A stretch of DNA of 64,000 nt from Polytrichum commune. Taxonomy: Eukaryota; Streptophyta; Polytrichopsida; Polytrichales; Polytrichaceae. Of the stretch, positions 1 to 10,860 are shown one piece after another (the stretch's first letter is position 1; every line of letters begins with the position of its first letter). The stretch is taken from assembly GCA_950295325.1 (NCBI GenBank), contig OX485804.1:53494429-53558428 (forward strand), in the 5' to 3' direction. The notes below the pieces were generated by a model. That model was not told the origin of the DNA. It worked only from the letters and a program-made list of their open reading frames with translations, and ran no database searches. A program made the position numbers and the translations under genes.

Positions 1-609
1 GTCAACCTTTGTCTCTTCGACATCACTGACATGACGGATCCCCCCCTCGTTCGGCGGGGACGCAGTGATGCTCTCAGGCTCAGGCTCATGATGAATATCT
101 TGGACGATCGTATCATCTTCAGTATCTTCAAGAATGATGGGCATCTGCACAGGACGAGCCCTCACAGCACGTCCTGAACCTCTTGGATGTGAGAAGTTAA
201 CCTTGTCAGGCCGATGAGACTCCTCTTCAGCTCCAAGAGGCAGATCTGCCTTCCGCTTCGAGGACCCGAATACCTCTTCTCCAGCCATGCCAGGAACACG
301 GGTACAAAATTCATCTGCTCCAGGCATGTCCAACATGGGGTCTTCAAGCACTAAAGGATTACCTGTTTGCTTCGCCCTACGCTCTGCCATCCTTAGTTTC
401 AACTCTTTCTTTGTAGGGCCTGTTCCGCCCACGTCACCTTTGAGGAACTGGTAGTAATTGACAACTTGTAGGAAGCCTCGAACGAAGTCATCAACTGTAG
501 CAACGTAGAGGTCGCCGCCGTTGTTCCCAGAGGCTTGAAGCCACTTGTTGTGTATTGATTCAGCGAGATTATATGAAGGCATTTCTGCTAGTTCTTCTTC
601 TGTAAATTT

Positions 610-715
610 CTGCGATAACATTTCTGGAAGCAATTAGAGATTACAGAAGAGTTGTTTGAGATAAGAGCACAGTGAAAAGAATGAAAATAAAATGAACTGT
701 TTTGGGAAAACATAC
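610..715 (-). other. intron in the Mutator-like gene
   Basis: The intron is 106 bp with donor GTATGT (after Thr-Gly codons) and acceptor CAG before Lys-Phe-Thr. Both flanking frames are phase 0, and the unspliced frame runs into a stop, so splicing is needed to reach the downstream coding frame. Confidence 0.55.
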
Positions 716-1223
716 CCCGGTCATGAAGCCTCCCCATTGGCGATAACGGTAGTGCCAGAATGCAAGCCAAAGCTCTAGTTTGTTCAGGGCCTTCTCTGTC
801 ACTGCCCCGGCGGATACCCACCATGCACGTAGCCCGTGGTACATACTGTCTGCTTCGTCCATGGTCCTCGCCGTCCTATACTGGTGGCACATTTTCTTGT
901 GCTGCTCCTTGAATTCTTCGGGAATGTACTTCTCGGTATACTTAACCATAGACTGGGTCCAGTGAAATTGACAGGTTCTCTTCCGGTCGTCCATGCGGTC
1001 CTCCTTCTTCCCATTGCCATATATGACCCGAACTGCATTCCAATTGGCCTGGGCGCTGTCGGCCATGAAACCCTTGAAGTTGGTATGGACAACACCATTC
1101 CTCTCCATCACAGCATTGAGATTCTTCCAGAAAACGATCTGGGCATCACAGTCCTCCGATTGCATGTCACAGCTTGCAATGGTCATGACACGACAATACG
1201 TGGAGTCATACACGTGACATGCC

Positions 1224-1226
1224 ATT
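1224..1226. repeat. target-site duplication of CACTA-1 (left copy)
   Basis: ATT here and at 2520-2522 flank the element exactly. Removing the element plus one copy restores an open frame in the host gene. Confidence 0.85.
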
Positions 1227-1499
1227 CACTAGTAGAAAATTTTACGTCCGGATCAACAGAAAGGCGTTGGTCGCGGTTGTTACTTAGGATGCGTTGACCT
1301 GGACATGATGTAACACAATTTTGTTGATTTTTTCTGTTGATATGGTCACAAAAATATTTTTTTAAAAAAACTTATTATATATATATATATATAACATTAA
1401 AAATTAAAAAATGAATAAATGTCAAAACTGCAATTCCTAACTCCTCCCAAGTAACCCTCAACATATACCTCACCTACAAGTATAGACTACCTACCACTC

Positions 1500-1612
1500 A
1501 CATAGGTGGCAAGGCCAAGGCCGAAGGTGTCGGCCACGGGAATCGAACCTTGCACCTAGTGATACCCACACATGTGCCTTAACCACTAGGTCATCACATC
1601 ACACATGATATA
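1500..1612 (-). repeat. tRNA-derived SINE head inside CACTA-1
   Basis: Read on the minus strand, this contains an A-box-like segment (GACCTAGTGGTTAAGGCAC) and about 35 bp later a B-box (GGTTCGATTCC). These are the internal RNA polymerase III promoter boxes of tRNAs. There is no full cloverleaf, and the downstream body continues through CCTATGTGAGT, a segment also found in the SINE inside CACTA-2. I read it as a SINE fragment rather than a functional tRNA. Confidence 0.6.
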
Positions 1613-1682
1613 AACGGAGTGTTTTAAACCTTTCTAGAATAAGGCCACTAATTTCTCTTTACTACCTACTTGATGTATATAT

Positions 1683-1908
1683 TTACAGTAAATATATACA
1701 GTATATAATTACAGTAAATATATACAGTATATAATTACAGTAAATATATACAGTATATAATTACAGTAAATATATACAGTATATAATTACAGTAAATATA
1801 TACAGTATATAATTACAGTAAATATATACAGTATATAATTACAGTAAATATATACAGTATATAATTACAGTAAATATATACAGTATATAATTACAGTAAA
1901 TATATACT
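1683..1908. repeat. 26-bp tandem repeat (about 8.5 copies)
   Basis: The unit TTACAGTAAATATATACAGT plus ATATAA repeats almost without variation. Low divergence indicates recent expansion. It lies in the non-coding interior of CACTA-1. Confidence 0.9.
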
Positions 1909-2215
1909 GTAAACATTTACTGTAAATGTATACATATTTATATATTATATATTATATACATACATGTTACATATATTGTATACATATATGTTACATATAT
2001 TGTATACATATATGTTACATATATTATATACATATATGTTATATATATTATATACATATATATAACATATATTATATATATACATACATATATACAGACA
2101 TATATATACATATATATATTATATGTTACATATATTATATACATATTATACATATTAATATATATATATTATTATTATTAACTATCAACTATTATAATAT
2201 TTATAATATTTAAAC
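1909..2215. repeat. AT-rich low-complexity block (TA/TATA/CATA repeats)
   Basis: Mostly alternating TA and ACATATAT motifs with short repeated ATGTTACATATATTGTATAC units. Long open frames on both strands here are compositional artefacts. Confidence 0.85.
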
Positions 2216-2522
2216 ACCTTTGAATTCGTAATTATTTCCATACCCATACACTTACAAGTCCATAAATTGCAAAAAATTAAAAAGATTTTACAATATTCCA
2301 ATAGATCCTAGAATATTCAAAAAAAGATTCAAAAAAGATTTCACATTTACTAAAATTTTGTTGATTTGGTCATTGTACTATTCTAATCAACAAAAATGTA
2401 GGCAGTAAACTGTTGATTTTTACAAAAATTCAAAAATCAGTGAAATCGGTCATTGCAGTGCCCGGATCGACAAAGATCTGTTGATTTTTTGTTGATTTGG
2501 TCATGATTTTCTAGTAGTGATT

Positions 2523-4174
2523 GTGGTCCATTGTCTAACCCGTTTCACATGGTCGAACATCATCCAAGCATTCTCCAGATCTTCGTCGGGCTGCATACGT
2601 TTGACCAAGTCTACCCCACTACCAGGCCCAACTTCCGACATCTTGAAGACAAAAACCTTATCAAGATCAGCCCCTTGACCAAGGAATTTGTTCTCCTGAA
2701 CAAAGGCCCATAAACTGATTCCGCGAAGTTTGGTGATAGAGTCCATGACACCATACCTTCTGAGGAAACGGAAACTCATGACCTTGTTGCGGATGTTCGG
2801 GGAAGCCATGTCCTTGCATCGGTCAAGTACAGGAACAAGTTCCTCTAGACTAAGCTTCTTTGGTGGCACATCATCAGGTTGAAGAAGATAATTGCCAATT
2901 AGAACTTTGCTAGCCTCCAGCACCACTGCACTCTTGGTAGCCTGGGGAGTCTTCTCGATCTGTTCTTCAATTAGGCCACTGATCTCAGCCTCAGTGTCTC
3001 TGTAGTCGCCCACCTTAACAAGGTGATTGTGAGTTCCAATGTGGATGCACACTCTTGTGTGATTGTTTTTGCCAGCAACATAATAAATTTTCGCCCCACA
3101 TGTAGCAATACATGTTGGGGGCTCTTTACATACCTTGCAAACAAGCGTAGAGTCAGGGGGGGGCGCTCGATCCACTACAAAGGCTTGGAGGGTACAACCT
3201 TCAAACTCTGTTTCGTTGACTTGGAAAATGCGAGGTCGGCGGATCAAATATTCGCACTCCTTGTTGTTGCAACGCAGGTGTCCAACGCATGCGGAAGAAC
3301 GGAAGGACAAACCAAATTCGTTTGTGATGTTGGTGGTGATGGTCTTCGTCCACACATGGCCGTCGTATCGCTTGTCCATTCCCTGCATTGATTTGGCCTG
3401 TGACCGTGCGGCCGTGTGACCAGTGGGTGGCAACTCAAATATAACCGCACCATCAAACACAGCAGGAAGGTAGTCTACCCTCTCGTGTCTAATCACCGAG
3501 TAGTCTATTTTTTTAAGAATATTTTTTCTCCCAGGCATTCCTGCAAGTTTTTTAAGTAATGGTACTATGCTAACAGTATCTTGCGACAAAGGATATACTT
3601 TAGGAGGGTCCCCACCAACTATAACCTGAGGCGGGGGCTTGGTGGGACTGACCTCGTCATCGGAAGAAAACGTAATTACAGATTCTACTCTAGAGTTCTC
3701 TACAATAGGCGTCTCGAGACCGGGCTCGAGCTTGACCTTCACATCACGTGGCATAGGAGTTTGAATGGTGCAGGTAGAGGAAGAGCGAGGAGTGAGGATC
3801 TCAGTAGAAGCAGCCATCTGAGATTCAGTGAGGCCATAGACTCGGTAACTACCTGGATGAAGAGTCCAAAACATGTTATTGTTCTCATCTCGATGCGAAA
3901 TGCGACCAAGGGTGTGTGTAAGTTCTAACGTGAGAACATCAAATATATCCTCCTCAACATCAATAGTGTCCTCTCTGAAACCGAACCGACTACTCAAACG
4001 CTGGGACGTCACGTAAGCTAGACCGTTGTCCTCCATCTGAAAGGTAAGTGGGACTCTTTGTCCATCAGCATAGAGGATTGCCATGGGCACTTCTCCGTTA
4101 GCAGGCACATGAGCCATGATGAGGGGAATGAGGACTTGCGCGATGACGGAAATATGAAAGAGGTTTCTTGACAT
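2523..4174 (-). pseudogene. Mutator-like transposon gene, N-terminal half with zinc-finger domain
   Basis: This long frame is open on the minus strand for over 600 codons. The ATG at 4174 or the one at 4117 (which opens MAHVPANGEV) is a better start than the most upstream ATG at 4381, whose first 70 residues are hydrophobic and unlike the rest. An acidic, proline/serine-rich linker is followed by a Cys/His cluster (about 3295-3020): a C-x5-C-x4-C segment, then CKVC, and finally an H-x4-H-x-H run (HIGTHNHL). This is the layout of WRKY/GCM/FLYWCH-type zinc fingers found at the N-terminus of Mutator-like (MULE) transposases. The frame is broken at 2520-2522 by a CACTA insertion and resumes in frame at 1223. 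The MULE assignment is inferred from motifs; I cannot name the subfamily. It could also be a domesticated gene, but the insertion argues against present function of this copy. Confidence 0.6.
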
Positions 4175-4381
4175 AGTGGGATACCTATATATTAGAAATG
4201 CATTGCCAAAGACAACGATGATGGACAAGATCCAAACGACGGATGATCTATGAAGGAAAGCATGAATGATAGTTATAAATGTGTAACACCCTAAACCAAG
4301 GAGTCTGAAAGAGAGCGGCAAGTAGGTCACGATACTCCAAATTATATCAGCCAAGTACAAGTAATCGGGTATTATATACAC

Positions 4382-4690
4382 CTAGGGTGGACAGCAATGT
4401 CCGAATATATGATAACCCGCTAGATCAATTAATAATCAATAGTTATTTATGTAAATTCTAGACAACCAGTGTCATGTATGAATAGGATGTACTACAATAG
4501 TAGTCATCCCTTAATCACAACAATATAGCTGACACCGATTAGGTAGAGTAGACAATAACGGCGCCTTTTTTAGTGTTTGAATGGAGTGTGCATAAACCAA
4601 GGAATAAATAAGGAAACTGCAGGTTAATTATCTAAATCCAAGACAATAGGAACATAATGATGGTGCATAGATGCTTGAGCATGGTTAGAG
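4382..4690. other. spacer between divergent genes
   Basis: AT-rich sequence between the 5' end of the minus-strand Mutator-like gene and the plus-strand first exon at 4691. It may hold both promoters; I see no convincing TATA placement or terminal inverted repeat. Confidence 0.4.
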
Positions 4691-4969
4691 ATGAACACTC
4701 GGTCGAGAGCGAGAGCAGATCGAGAAGAGAGGAAGACTAATGAGAAACAGAGGCGCATTGAGAGAAAGGAGAGGTTCGCTACTATAGATAAGGTAGTGAC
4801 CCCGTACAAATTGAGGTCAACCATGGGAAGACAAGGGGATAATTCAACAAAGGCTACTCACAGTCGTTCAAAACGAAATGTTGAGTCATTTGAAAAGGCG
4901 GAGGTTGCTCCCATTAGGTTATTCTCATTAGGAGAGGAAGACACCTCCTTGGACAATGAAGAAATTAAG
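4691..4969 (+). CDS. candidate first exon of an unidentified basic protein
   Basis: The frame opens with ATG (MNTRSRARADREERKTNEKQ) and runs 93 codons to a good splice donor, AAG then GTATGC at 4970. The N-terminus is rich in Arg/Lys/Glu and looks like a nuclear, DNA-associated leader. The C-terminal part is acidic (GEEDTSLDNEEIK). No recognised domain. The next coding sequence on this strand that looks real is the methyltransferase-like exon at 9701, beyond the tandem array. The two could be ends of one gene with the array in an intron, or unrelated; the sequence does not decide. Confidence 0.35.
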
Positions 4970-5430
4970 GTATGCTCTGCTTACATTACATTTAGTTTGA
5001 ATTTATTTAAATTTTATGAGTCCCGTGTATAGTTGGCTTGAAAGGAAACATTATGGCATGAGAGGAAACTATCCTATGCATTCGAGTAATGATATCTTCG
5101 ATGCTTTGTCGCATCATTGCAAGTTTGGCACTAGACATTGTTAATATATATGCACTAGAAATTAGGGGTAGTAATCGTGAGGTAAACAAGGCAGCAAGTG
5201 TGGGCCTGTGGAAGCACTCACAATGCAAAGGGTGGTCACAATGACTCGGAAGAGGAAGGGAACAAGACTGACGCAACAGTAACATACCATCGTTCCCCGC
5301 ATTACAACAAACCTCAAAAATAGGGTATTCCTCCAAATACGAGAAGTGAACACAGAGTTCAAGGTTGCAGCCTCAATTTGGAGAGGGGGAGGGATTCGAG
5401 GGGAGGGCAGTGGTCGCCCCGTGGAGAGGT
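4970..5430. other. non-coding stretch before the tandem array
   Basis: Starts as putative intron after the donor at 4970. Frames on the minus strand at 5007-5362 are cysteine-rich and have no recognisable motif or codon pattern. I see nothing else in it. Confidence 0.4.
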
Positions 5431-8400
5431 CTGAGGTGAGGTCAAAAAGGTTTATTTTGTGGTTATATGAATTATGTAGTCATCATATGAAGTGAGGGGT
5501 CCTTGTTTGGGAGGTCACAGGTTAGGCCTAGAGGGCATTGTCGGATCCGACAAAGCATCCAGGACCTAGTTGAGAACCTCTAAATACTTAGAAATTTGGC
5601 TATATGAAATAGTGGGTTGACTTAGATGTGGCCTTAGTTAGTTATTGAATGAGGTGTGAGATGTTGATTTTGTGGATAACTGAGTAAGGGGCTGACTTAG
5701 ATGTGGCTTAGTTAGGTCTTTTATGAGGCTCAAAGTGTTCATTTTCATGCTAACTGAGTAAGGGGCAAGACTGAAATGTGGCCTTAGTTAGTACTTAGGG
5801 GTTCAAATTTCTGGCCATGTGGTTGAGGGGTGCTTGTTTGGGAGGTCACAGGTTAGGCCTAGAGGGCATTGTCGGATCCGACAAAGCATCCAAGACCAGC
5901 CTGAGAACCTCAGAATACTTGGAATGTGGGTAACTGAGTAGGGGCTGACTTTGATGTGGCCTTAGTTAGGTTTTGGATGAGGCTGAAATTGTTGATTTTG
6001 TGGCTAAATGAGGAGGTTATTCACTGAGATGTGGCTTAGTTAGGTCTTGAATGAGGCTCAAATTGTTGCTTTTGTGGCTAACTCAGTAAGTTATTCACTG
6101 AGATATGGCTTTAGTTAGGTCTTGAATGAGGTCTGAGATGTTGATTTTGTGGCTCACTGAGTAAGGGGCTGACTTTGATGTGGCTTAGTTAGGTCTTTAA
6201 TGAGGCTCAAAGTGTTGATGTTGTGGCTAAATGAGGAAGGGGGCTGACTGAAATGAGGCATTAGTTCGTACTTAGGGGTTCAAATTTCTGGCCATGTGGT
6301 TGAGGGGTGCTTGTTTGGGAGGTCACAGGTTAGGCCTAGAGGGCATTGTCGGATCTGACAAAGCATCCAGGACCTAGTTGAGAACCTCTAAATACTTAGA
6401 AATTTGGCTATATGAAATAGTGGGTTGACTTAGATGTGGCCTTAGTTAGTTATTGAATGAGGTGTGAGATGTTGATTTTGTGGCTCACTGAGTAAGGGGC
6501 TGACTTAGATGTGGCTTAGTTAGGTCTTTTATGAGGCTCAAAGTGTTCATTTTCATGCTAACTGAGTAAGGGGCAAGACTGAAATGTGGCCTTAGTTAGT
6601 ACTTAGGGATTCAAATTTCTGGCCATATGGTTGACGGGTGCATGTTTGGGAGGTCACAGGTTAGGCCTAGAGGGCATTGTCGGATCCGACAAAGCATCCA
6701 AGACCAGCCTGAGAACCTCAGAATACTTGGAATGTGGGTAACTGAGTAGGGGCTGACTTTGATGTGGCCTTAGTTAGGTTTTGAATGAGGCTGAAATTGT
6801 TGATTTTGTGGCTAAATGAGGAGGTTATTCACTGAGATGTGGCCTTAGTTAGGTCTTGAATGAGGCTCAAATTGTTGCTTTTGTGGCAAAATGAGTAAGT
6901 TATTCACTGAGATATGGGCCTAGTTAGGTCTTGAATGAGGTCTGAGATGTTGATTTTGTGGCTCACTGAGTAAGGGGCTGACTTTGATGTGGCTTAGTTA
7001 GGTCTTTAATGAGGCTCAAAGTGTTGATTTTGTGGCTAATTGAGTAAGGGGCAAGACTGAAATGTGGCCTTAGTTAGTACTTAGGGGTTCAAATTTCTGG
7101 CCATGTGGTTGAGGGGTGCTTGTTTGGGAGGTCATAGGTTAGGCCTAGAGGGCATTGTCGGATCCGACAAAGCATCCAAGACCAGCCTGAGAACCTCAGA
7201 ATACTTGGAATGTGGGTAACTGAGTAAGGGGCTGACTTTGATGTGGCTTAGTTAGGTCTTTAATGAGGCTCAAAGTGTTAATTTTTTGGCTAACTGAGGA
7301 AGGGGGCTGACTGAAATGAGGCATTAGTTAGTACTTCGGGTTTCAAATTTATGGCCATGTGGTTGAGGGGTGCTTGTATGGGAGGTCACAGGTTAGGCCT
7401 AGAGGGCATTGTCGGATCCGACAAAGCATCCAAGACCTAGTTGAGAACCTCTAAATACTTAGAAATTTGGCTATATGAACTAGGGGGTTGATTTAAATGT
7501 AGCCTTAGTGTGTCAATTACTTAGGTCTGAAATGTTGATATTGTGGCTAATTGAGTAAGGGGGCTGACTTTAATGTGGCCTTAGTTAGGTCTTTATAATC
7601 CAAATTTCTGGCCATATAGTTGATGGGTGAATGTTTGTGAGGTCTCAGGTTACGCCTAATGGGCATTGTCGGATCCGACAAAGCATCCAAGACCAAGTTG
7701 AGAACCTCTAATGTAGCTTTAGTATGGCCATTAATGAGGTCTGAAATTGTTGAATTTTTGGCTAACTGAGCAAGGGGATGACATTAATGTGGCCTTGGTT
7801 AGTTCCTAGGGATTCAAATTTCTGGCCAAATGGTTGAGGGGTGGTTGTTTGTGAGGTCTCAGGTTAGGCCTTAAGGGCATTGTCGGATCTGACAAAGCAT
7901 CCAAGACCAAGTTGAGAACCTCTAAAAACTTGGAAAGTTGGCTTAGTGTGGCCTTGAATGAGGTCTGAAAAATTCATTTTCTGGCTAAGTCCATAAGTGC
8001 ATTGACTTAAATGTGGCCTTAGTTAGGTCTTTATAATCCAAATCTCTGGCCATATGGTTGAGGGGTGCATATTTGTGAGGTCTCAGGTAAGGCTTATAGG
8101 GCATTGTCGGATCCGACAAAGCATCCAAGACCAAGTTGAGAACCTCTAAATACTTAGAAATTTGGCTATATGAAAAAGTGGGTTGACTTAAATGTGGCCT
8201 TAGTTAGTTATTGAATGAGGTGTGAGATGTTGATTTTGTGGCTCACTGAGTAAGGGGCTGACTTAGATGTGGCTTAGTTAGGTCTTTAATGAGGCTCAAA
8301 GTGTTCATTTTCATGCTAACTGAGTAAGGGGCAAGACTGAAATGTGGCCTTAGTTAGTACTTAGGGATTCAAATTTCTGGCCATATGGTTGACGGGTGCA

Positions 8401-9695
8401 TGTTTGGGAGGTCACAGGTTAGGCCTAGAGGGCATTGTCGGATCCGACAAAGCATCCAGGACCTAGTTGAGAACCTCTAAATACTTAGAAATTTGGCTAT
8501 ATGAAATAGTGGGTTGACTTAGATGTGGCCTTAGTGTGTCAATTACTTAGGTCTGAAATGTCCGATAAAGCATCCCAGACCAACTTCAGAACCTCTAGCA
8601 ACTTAGAAATTTGTCTATATGAACTAGTGGATTGACTGAAATGTGGCCTTAATGTGGCCTTCAATTAGGCTCAAAATGTTGATTGTGTGGCTAACTGTGT
8701 AAGGGGCTGACTGGAATGTGGCTTAGTTAGGTCTTTAATGAGGCTCAAATTGTTGATTTTGTGGCTAACTGAGTAAGGGGCTGACTGAAATGTGGCCTTA
8801 CTTGGTTCTTGAATTAGGCTCACAGTGTTGATTTTGTGGCTATCTGTGTTAGGGGCTGACTGAAATGTGGCCTTAGTTAGGCCTTCAATTAGGCTCAAAA
8901 TGTTGATTTTGTGGCTAACTGAGTAAGGGGCTGACTGGAATATGGCTTAGTTAGGTCTTTAATGAGGCTCAAATTGTTGATTTTGTGGCTAACTGAGTAA
9001 GGGGCTAACTGAAATGTGGCCTTAGTTGGTTCTTGAATTAGGCTCACAGTGCTGATTTTGTGGCTATCTGTGTTAGGGGCTGACTGAAATGTAGCCTTAG
9101 TTAGGCCTTCAATTAGGCTCGCAGTGTTGATTTTGTGGCTATCTGTGTAAGGGGCTGACTTTGATGTGGCTTAGTTAGGTCTTTAATGAGGCTCAAAATG
9201 TTGATTTTGTGGCTAACTGAGTAAGGGGGCTGACTTAAATGTGGCTTAGTTAGGTCTTGAATTAGGCTCAAAGTGTTCATTTTGTGGGTAACTGAGTAAG
9301 GGGGCAGACTGAAATGTGACCTTAGTTAGGCCTTGAATGAGGTCTGATGGGTTGATTTTGTGGGTAACTGAGTAAGGGGGCTGACTTAAATGTAGCCTTA
9401 GTTAGGTCTTGAATTAGGCTCAAAGTGTTGATTTTGTGGGTAACTGAGTAAGGGGGTTGTCTGAAATGTGGCTTTAGTTAGGCCTTGAATGAGGTATGAT
9501 GGGTTGATTTTGTGGGTAATTGAGTAAGGGGGCTGACTTACATGTGGCTTAGTTAGGTCTTGAATTAGGCTCAAAGTGTTGATTTTGTGGCTAACTGAGT
9601 AAGGGGGCTGTCTGAAATGTGGCCTTAGTTAGGCCTTGAATGAGGTCTGAAATGTTGATTTTGTGGGTAATTGAGTAAGGGGGCTGACTGAAATG
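5431..9695. repeat. 4.3 kb complex tandem array
   Basis: Two sequence classes alternate. Class A (about 70-75 bp) is built around GTGGCCTTAGTTAGGTCTTG, GAGGCTCAAA-TGTTGATTTT and GTGGCTAACTGAGTAAGGGG. Class B (about 130 bp) carries GGAGGTCACAGGTTAGGCCT, the palindrome TGTCGGATCCGACA and AAAGCATCCAAGACC. From 5539 the A+B pattern repeats as a higher-order unit of about 809 bp (palindromes at 5539/6347, 5870/6679, 6347/7156). From about 8600 to 9695 only class A remains. No coding potential. The array abuts the methyltransferase-like exon at about 9700. Confidence 0.9.
5539..8449. repeat. ten copies of a 14-bp palindrome
   Basis: TGTCGGATCCGACA, a perfect dyad, starts at 5539, 5870, 6679, 7156, 7410, 7667, 8105 and 8436. 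One-base variants (GATCTGACA) occur at 6347 and about 7880. It is always preceded by a GGGCAT and followed by AAAGCATCC. Conservation exceeds that of the flanking repeat, which suggests either recent homogenisation or a constrained binding site. Confidence 0.85.
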
Positions 9696-10129
9696 TGGCT
9701 TACTCCGCAACAGGGACTTGTATCCATGTATGCAGGCAGCTTGGGCGCCATGTCGTTGCTCTTGAGGAGGACGAGGACACCTTCAACCGTGTCCTTAAGC
9801 CACTCAAGAGTCACTACAAGGAAATGGGTGTATAATTGACAAAAATGTGACACTAAAATGTCCGAAGTGACAAAATCAGCTCAAAGCTATGAGTTTTTGT
9901 CAATTCGGACATTATTCAAAATTTGTGTCAATTTTCTGTCATCAGATTTATATATTTCACGTTTAACTTATTCCCTTCACCTGAGCATGTGTCTCATATT
10001 TATTAACAACAAAAGGTGTTACAAATGGTTTTTTATTATTGTAATTACTAGTATAAGTAATTAATATAATTAATGTATTTACTATAATTAATGTAATAAC
10101 TAATTTAATTAATTAATGTAAATACTGAA

Positions 10130-10410
10130 ATTACCAATTTAAGTAAATGGGGAAATTACCAATTTAAGTAAATGGGGAAATTACCAATTTAAGTAAATGG
10201 GGAAATTACCAATTTAAGTAAATACTAAAATTTGATAATTTAAGTAAATATTGAAATTTGATAATTTAAGTAAATATTGAAATTTGCTAATTTAGGTAAA
10301 TACTAAAATTTGCTAATTTAAGTAAATATTGAAATTTGCTAATTTAGGTAAATACTGAAATTTGCTAATTTAAGTAAATACTGAAATTTGCTATTTTCAG
10401 TAAAATACTG
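10130..10410. repeat. 25-26-bp tandem repeat in CACTA-2
   Basis: Units alternate between GTAAATGGGGAAATTACCAA TTTAA and GTAAATACTGAAATTTGCTA ATTTAA, about ten in all. The first three or four copies are nearly identical, later ones diverged. Confidence 0.85.
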
Positions 10411-10640
10411 AAATTATTGTAATTAATGTAGTTAAAATAATTACAATAATTACTGTAATAATGTTTAGGAGTATTTTTGTAAATTGTTTTTAATACAAAT
10501 ACAATACGTACTAATTAAAAACAGTAAATACATTAATTCTATGTTTGTTTTTATTTTCACTAATTAAAAAATATATATACATAAGTTTATAAGTCTTATG
10601 GCTTCTTCATACAAAACTCTTACATACTTGGCCTATATCA

Positions 10641-10860
10641 TGTAGTGAGCGGTGGCTTAGTGGCTAAGGCCTTCACACTATAGCCAAAAGGTTCAAGGTT
10701 CGATCCCCTTGACCCCTCACCCTTGGCTTCGCCTAGGGTAGGTAGGTTGCTTTGTCCATTAACCTAGGTTAGGTGAGGTGGCCCTTCGCCCTTAGACCTA
10801 TGTGAGTAGGCCCCGAATGCGAGGGTGGATTACTAATTTAGGATTTTTTACTAGTATAAC
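10641..10860 (+). repeat. tRNA-derived SINE inside CACTA-2
   Basis: An A-box (GTGGCTTAGTGGCTAAGGC) is followed by a B-box (GGTTCGATCCCC) at tRNA-like spacing. A GC-richer body follows (GCCCTTCGCCCTTAGACCTA, then TGTGAGTAGGCCCCGAATGC) and ends in a T-rich tail near 10845-10856. It shares the CCTATGTGAGT segment with the minus-strand copy in CACTA-1. No acceptor-stem closure, so it is not a working tRNA gene. Confidence 0.65.

Larger units (their letters stand above)
1..1226 (-). pseudogene. Mutator-like transposon gene, catalytic C-terminal half (partial at window edge)
   Basis: This continues the gene beyond the CACTA insertion. Exon A (716-1226) carries VYDSTYCRVMTIA, then DMQSED and FWKNLNAVM, then FKGFMADSAQANWNAV, and RTCQFHWTQS. 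These resemble the DDE-type core of MULE transposases, with the usual C-x-F-H block after the second Asp. A short intron (610-715) has donor GTATGT and acceptor TCGCAG, phase 0. The Met-Leu-Ser-Gln stretch just upstream would be an alternative acceptor but brings an in-frame TAG. Exon B (609 down to 1) encodes a helical segment (NLAESIHNKWLQASG, DDFVRGFLQVVNYYQFLKG) and then a charged, proline-rich tail that is still open at the window edge. The order zinc finger, then catalytic core, then helical tail is consistent with one protein. Function of the tail is unknown. Confidence 0.6.
1227..2519. mobile_element. CACTA-1, non-autonomous CACTA (En/Spm-type) element
   Basis: The left end reads CACTAGTAGAAAA (1227-1239). 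The right end is its inverted partner TTTTCTAGTAGTG (2507-2519), one mismatch from a perfect 13-bp terminal repeat. The 3-bp sequence ATT flanks both sides (1224-1226 and 2520-2522), the target duplication length expected of CACTA elements. Subterminal repeats of GTTGATTT / AAATCAAC and GATCAAC are crowded at both ends (about 1240-1340 and 2330-2505), as expected of transposase binding sites. No transposase is encoded in its 1293 bp. The interior holds a tRNA-like segment, a 26-bp tandem repeat and an AT-rich block. The element interrupts the Mutator-like gene within one codon context. Confidence 0.9.

Noticed and set aside
1520..1600. Functional tRNA gene in CACTA-1
   Set aside because: A and B boxes are present, but acceptor and anticodon stems do not pair; a SINE head explains it.
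1683..1908. CRISPR-like array (regular short repeats)
   Set aside because: Head-to-tail repeats without spacers in a eukaryotic transposon.
1926..2213. Tyr/Ile-rich open frames on both strands
   Set aside because: They are translations of TA/CATA repeats inside CACTA-1, present on both strands.
8671..9853. Repeated minus-strand frames in the tandem array (SLIEGLTKATFQSAP-type)
   Set aside because: Periodic frames caused by the 75-bp repeat; they shift phase with unit length.
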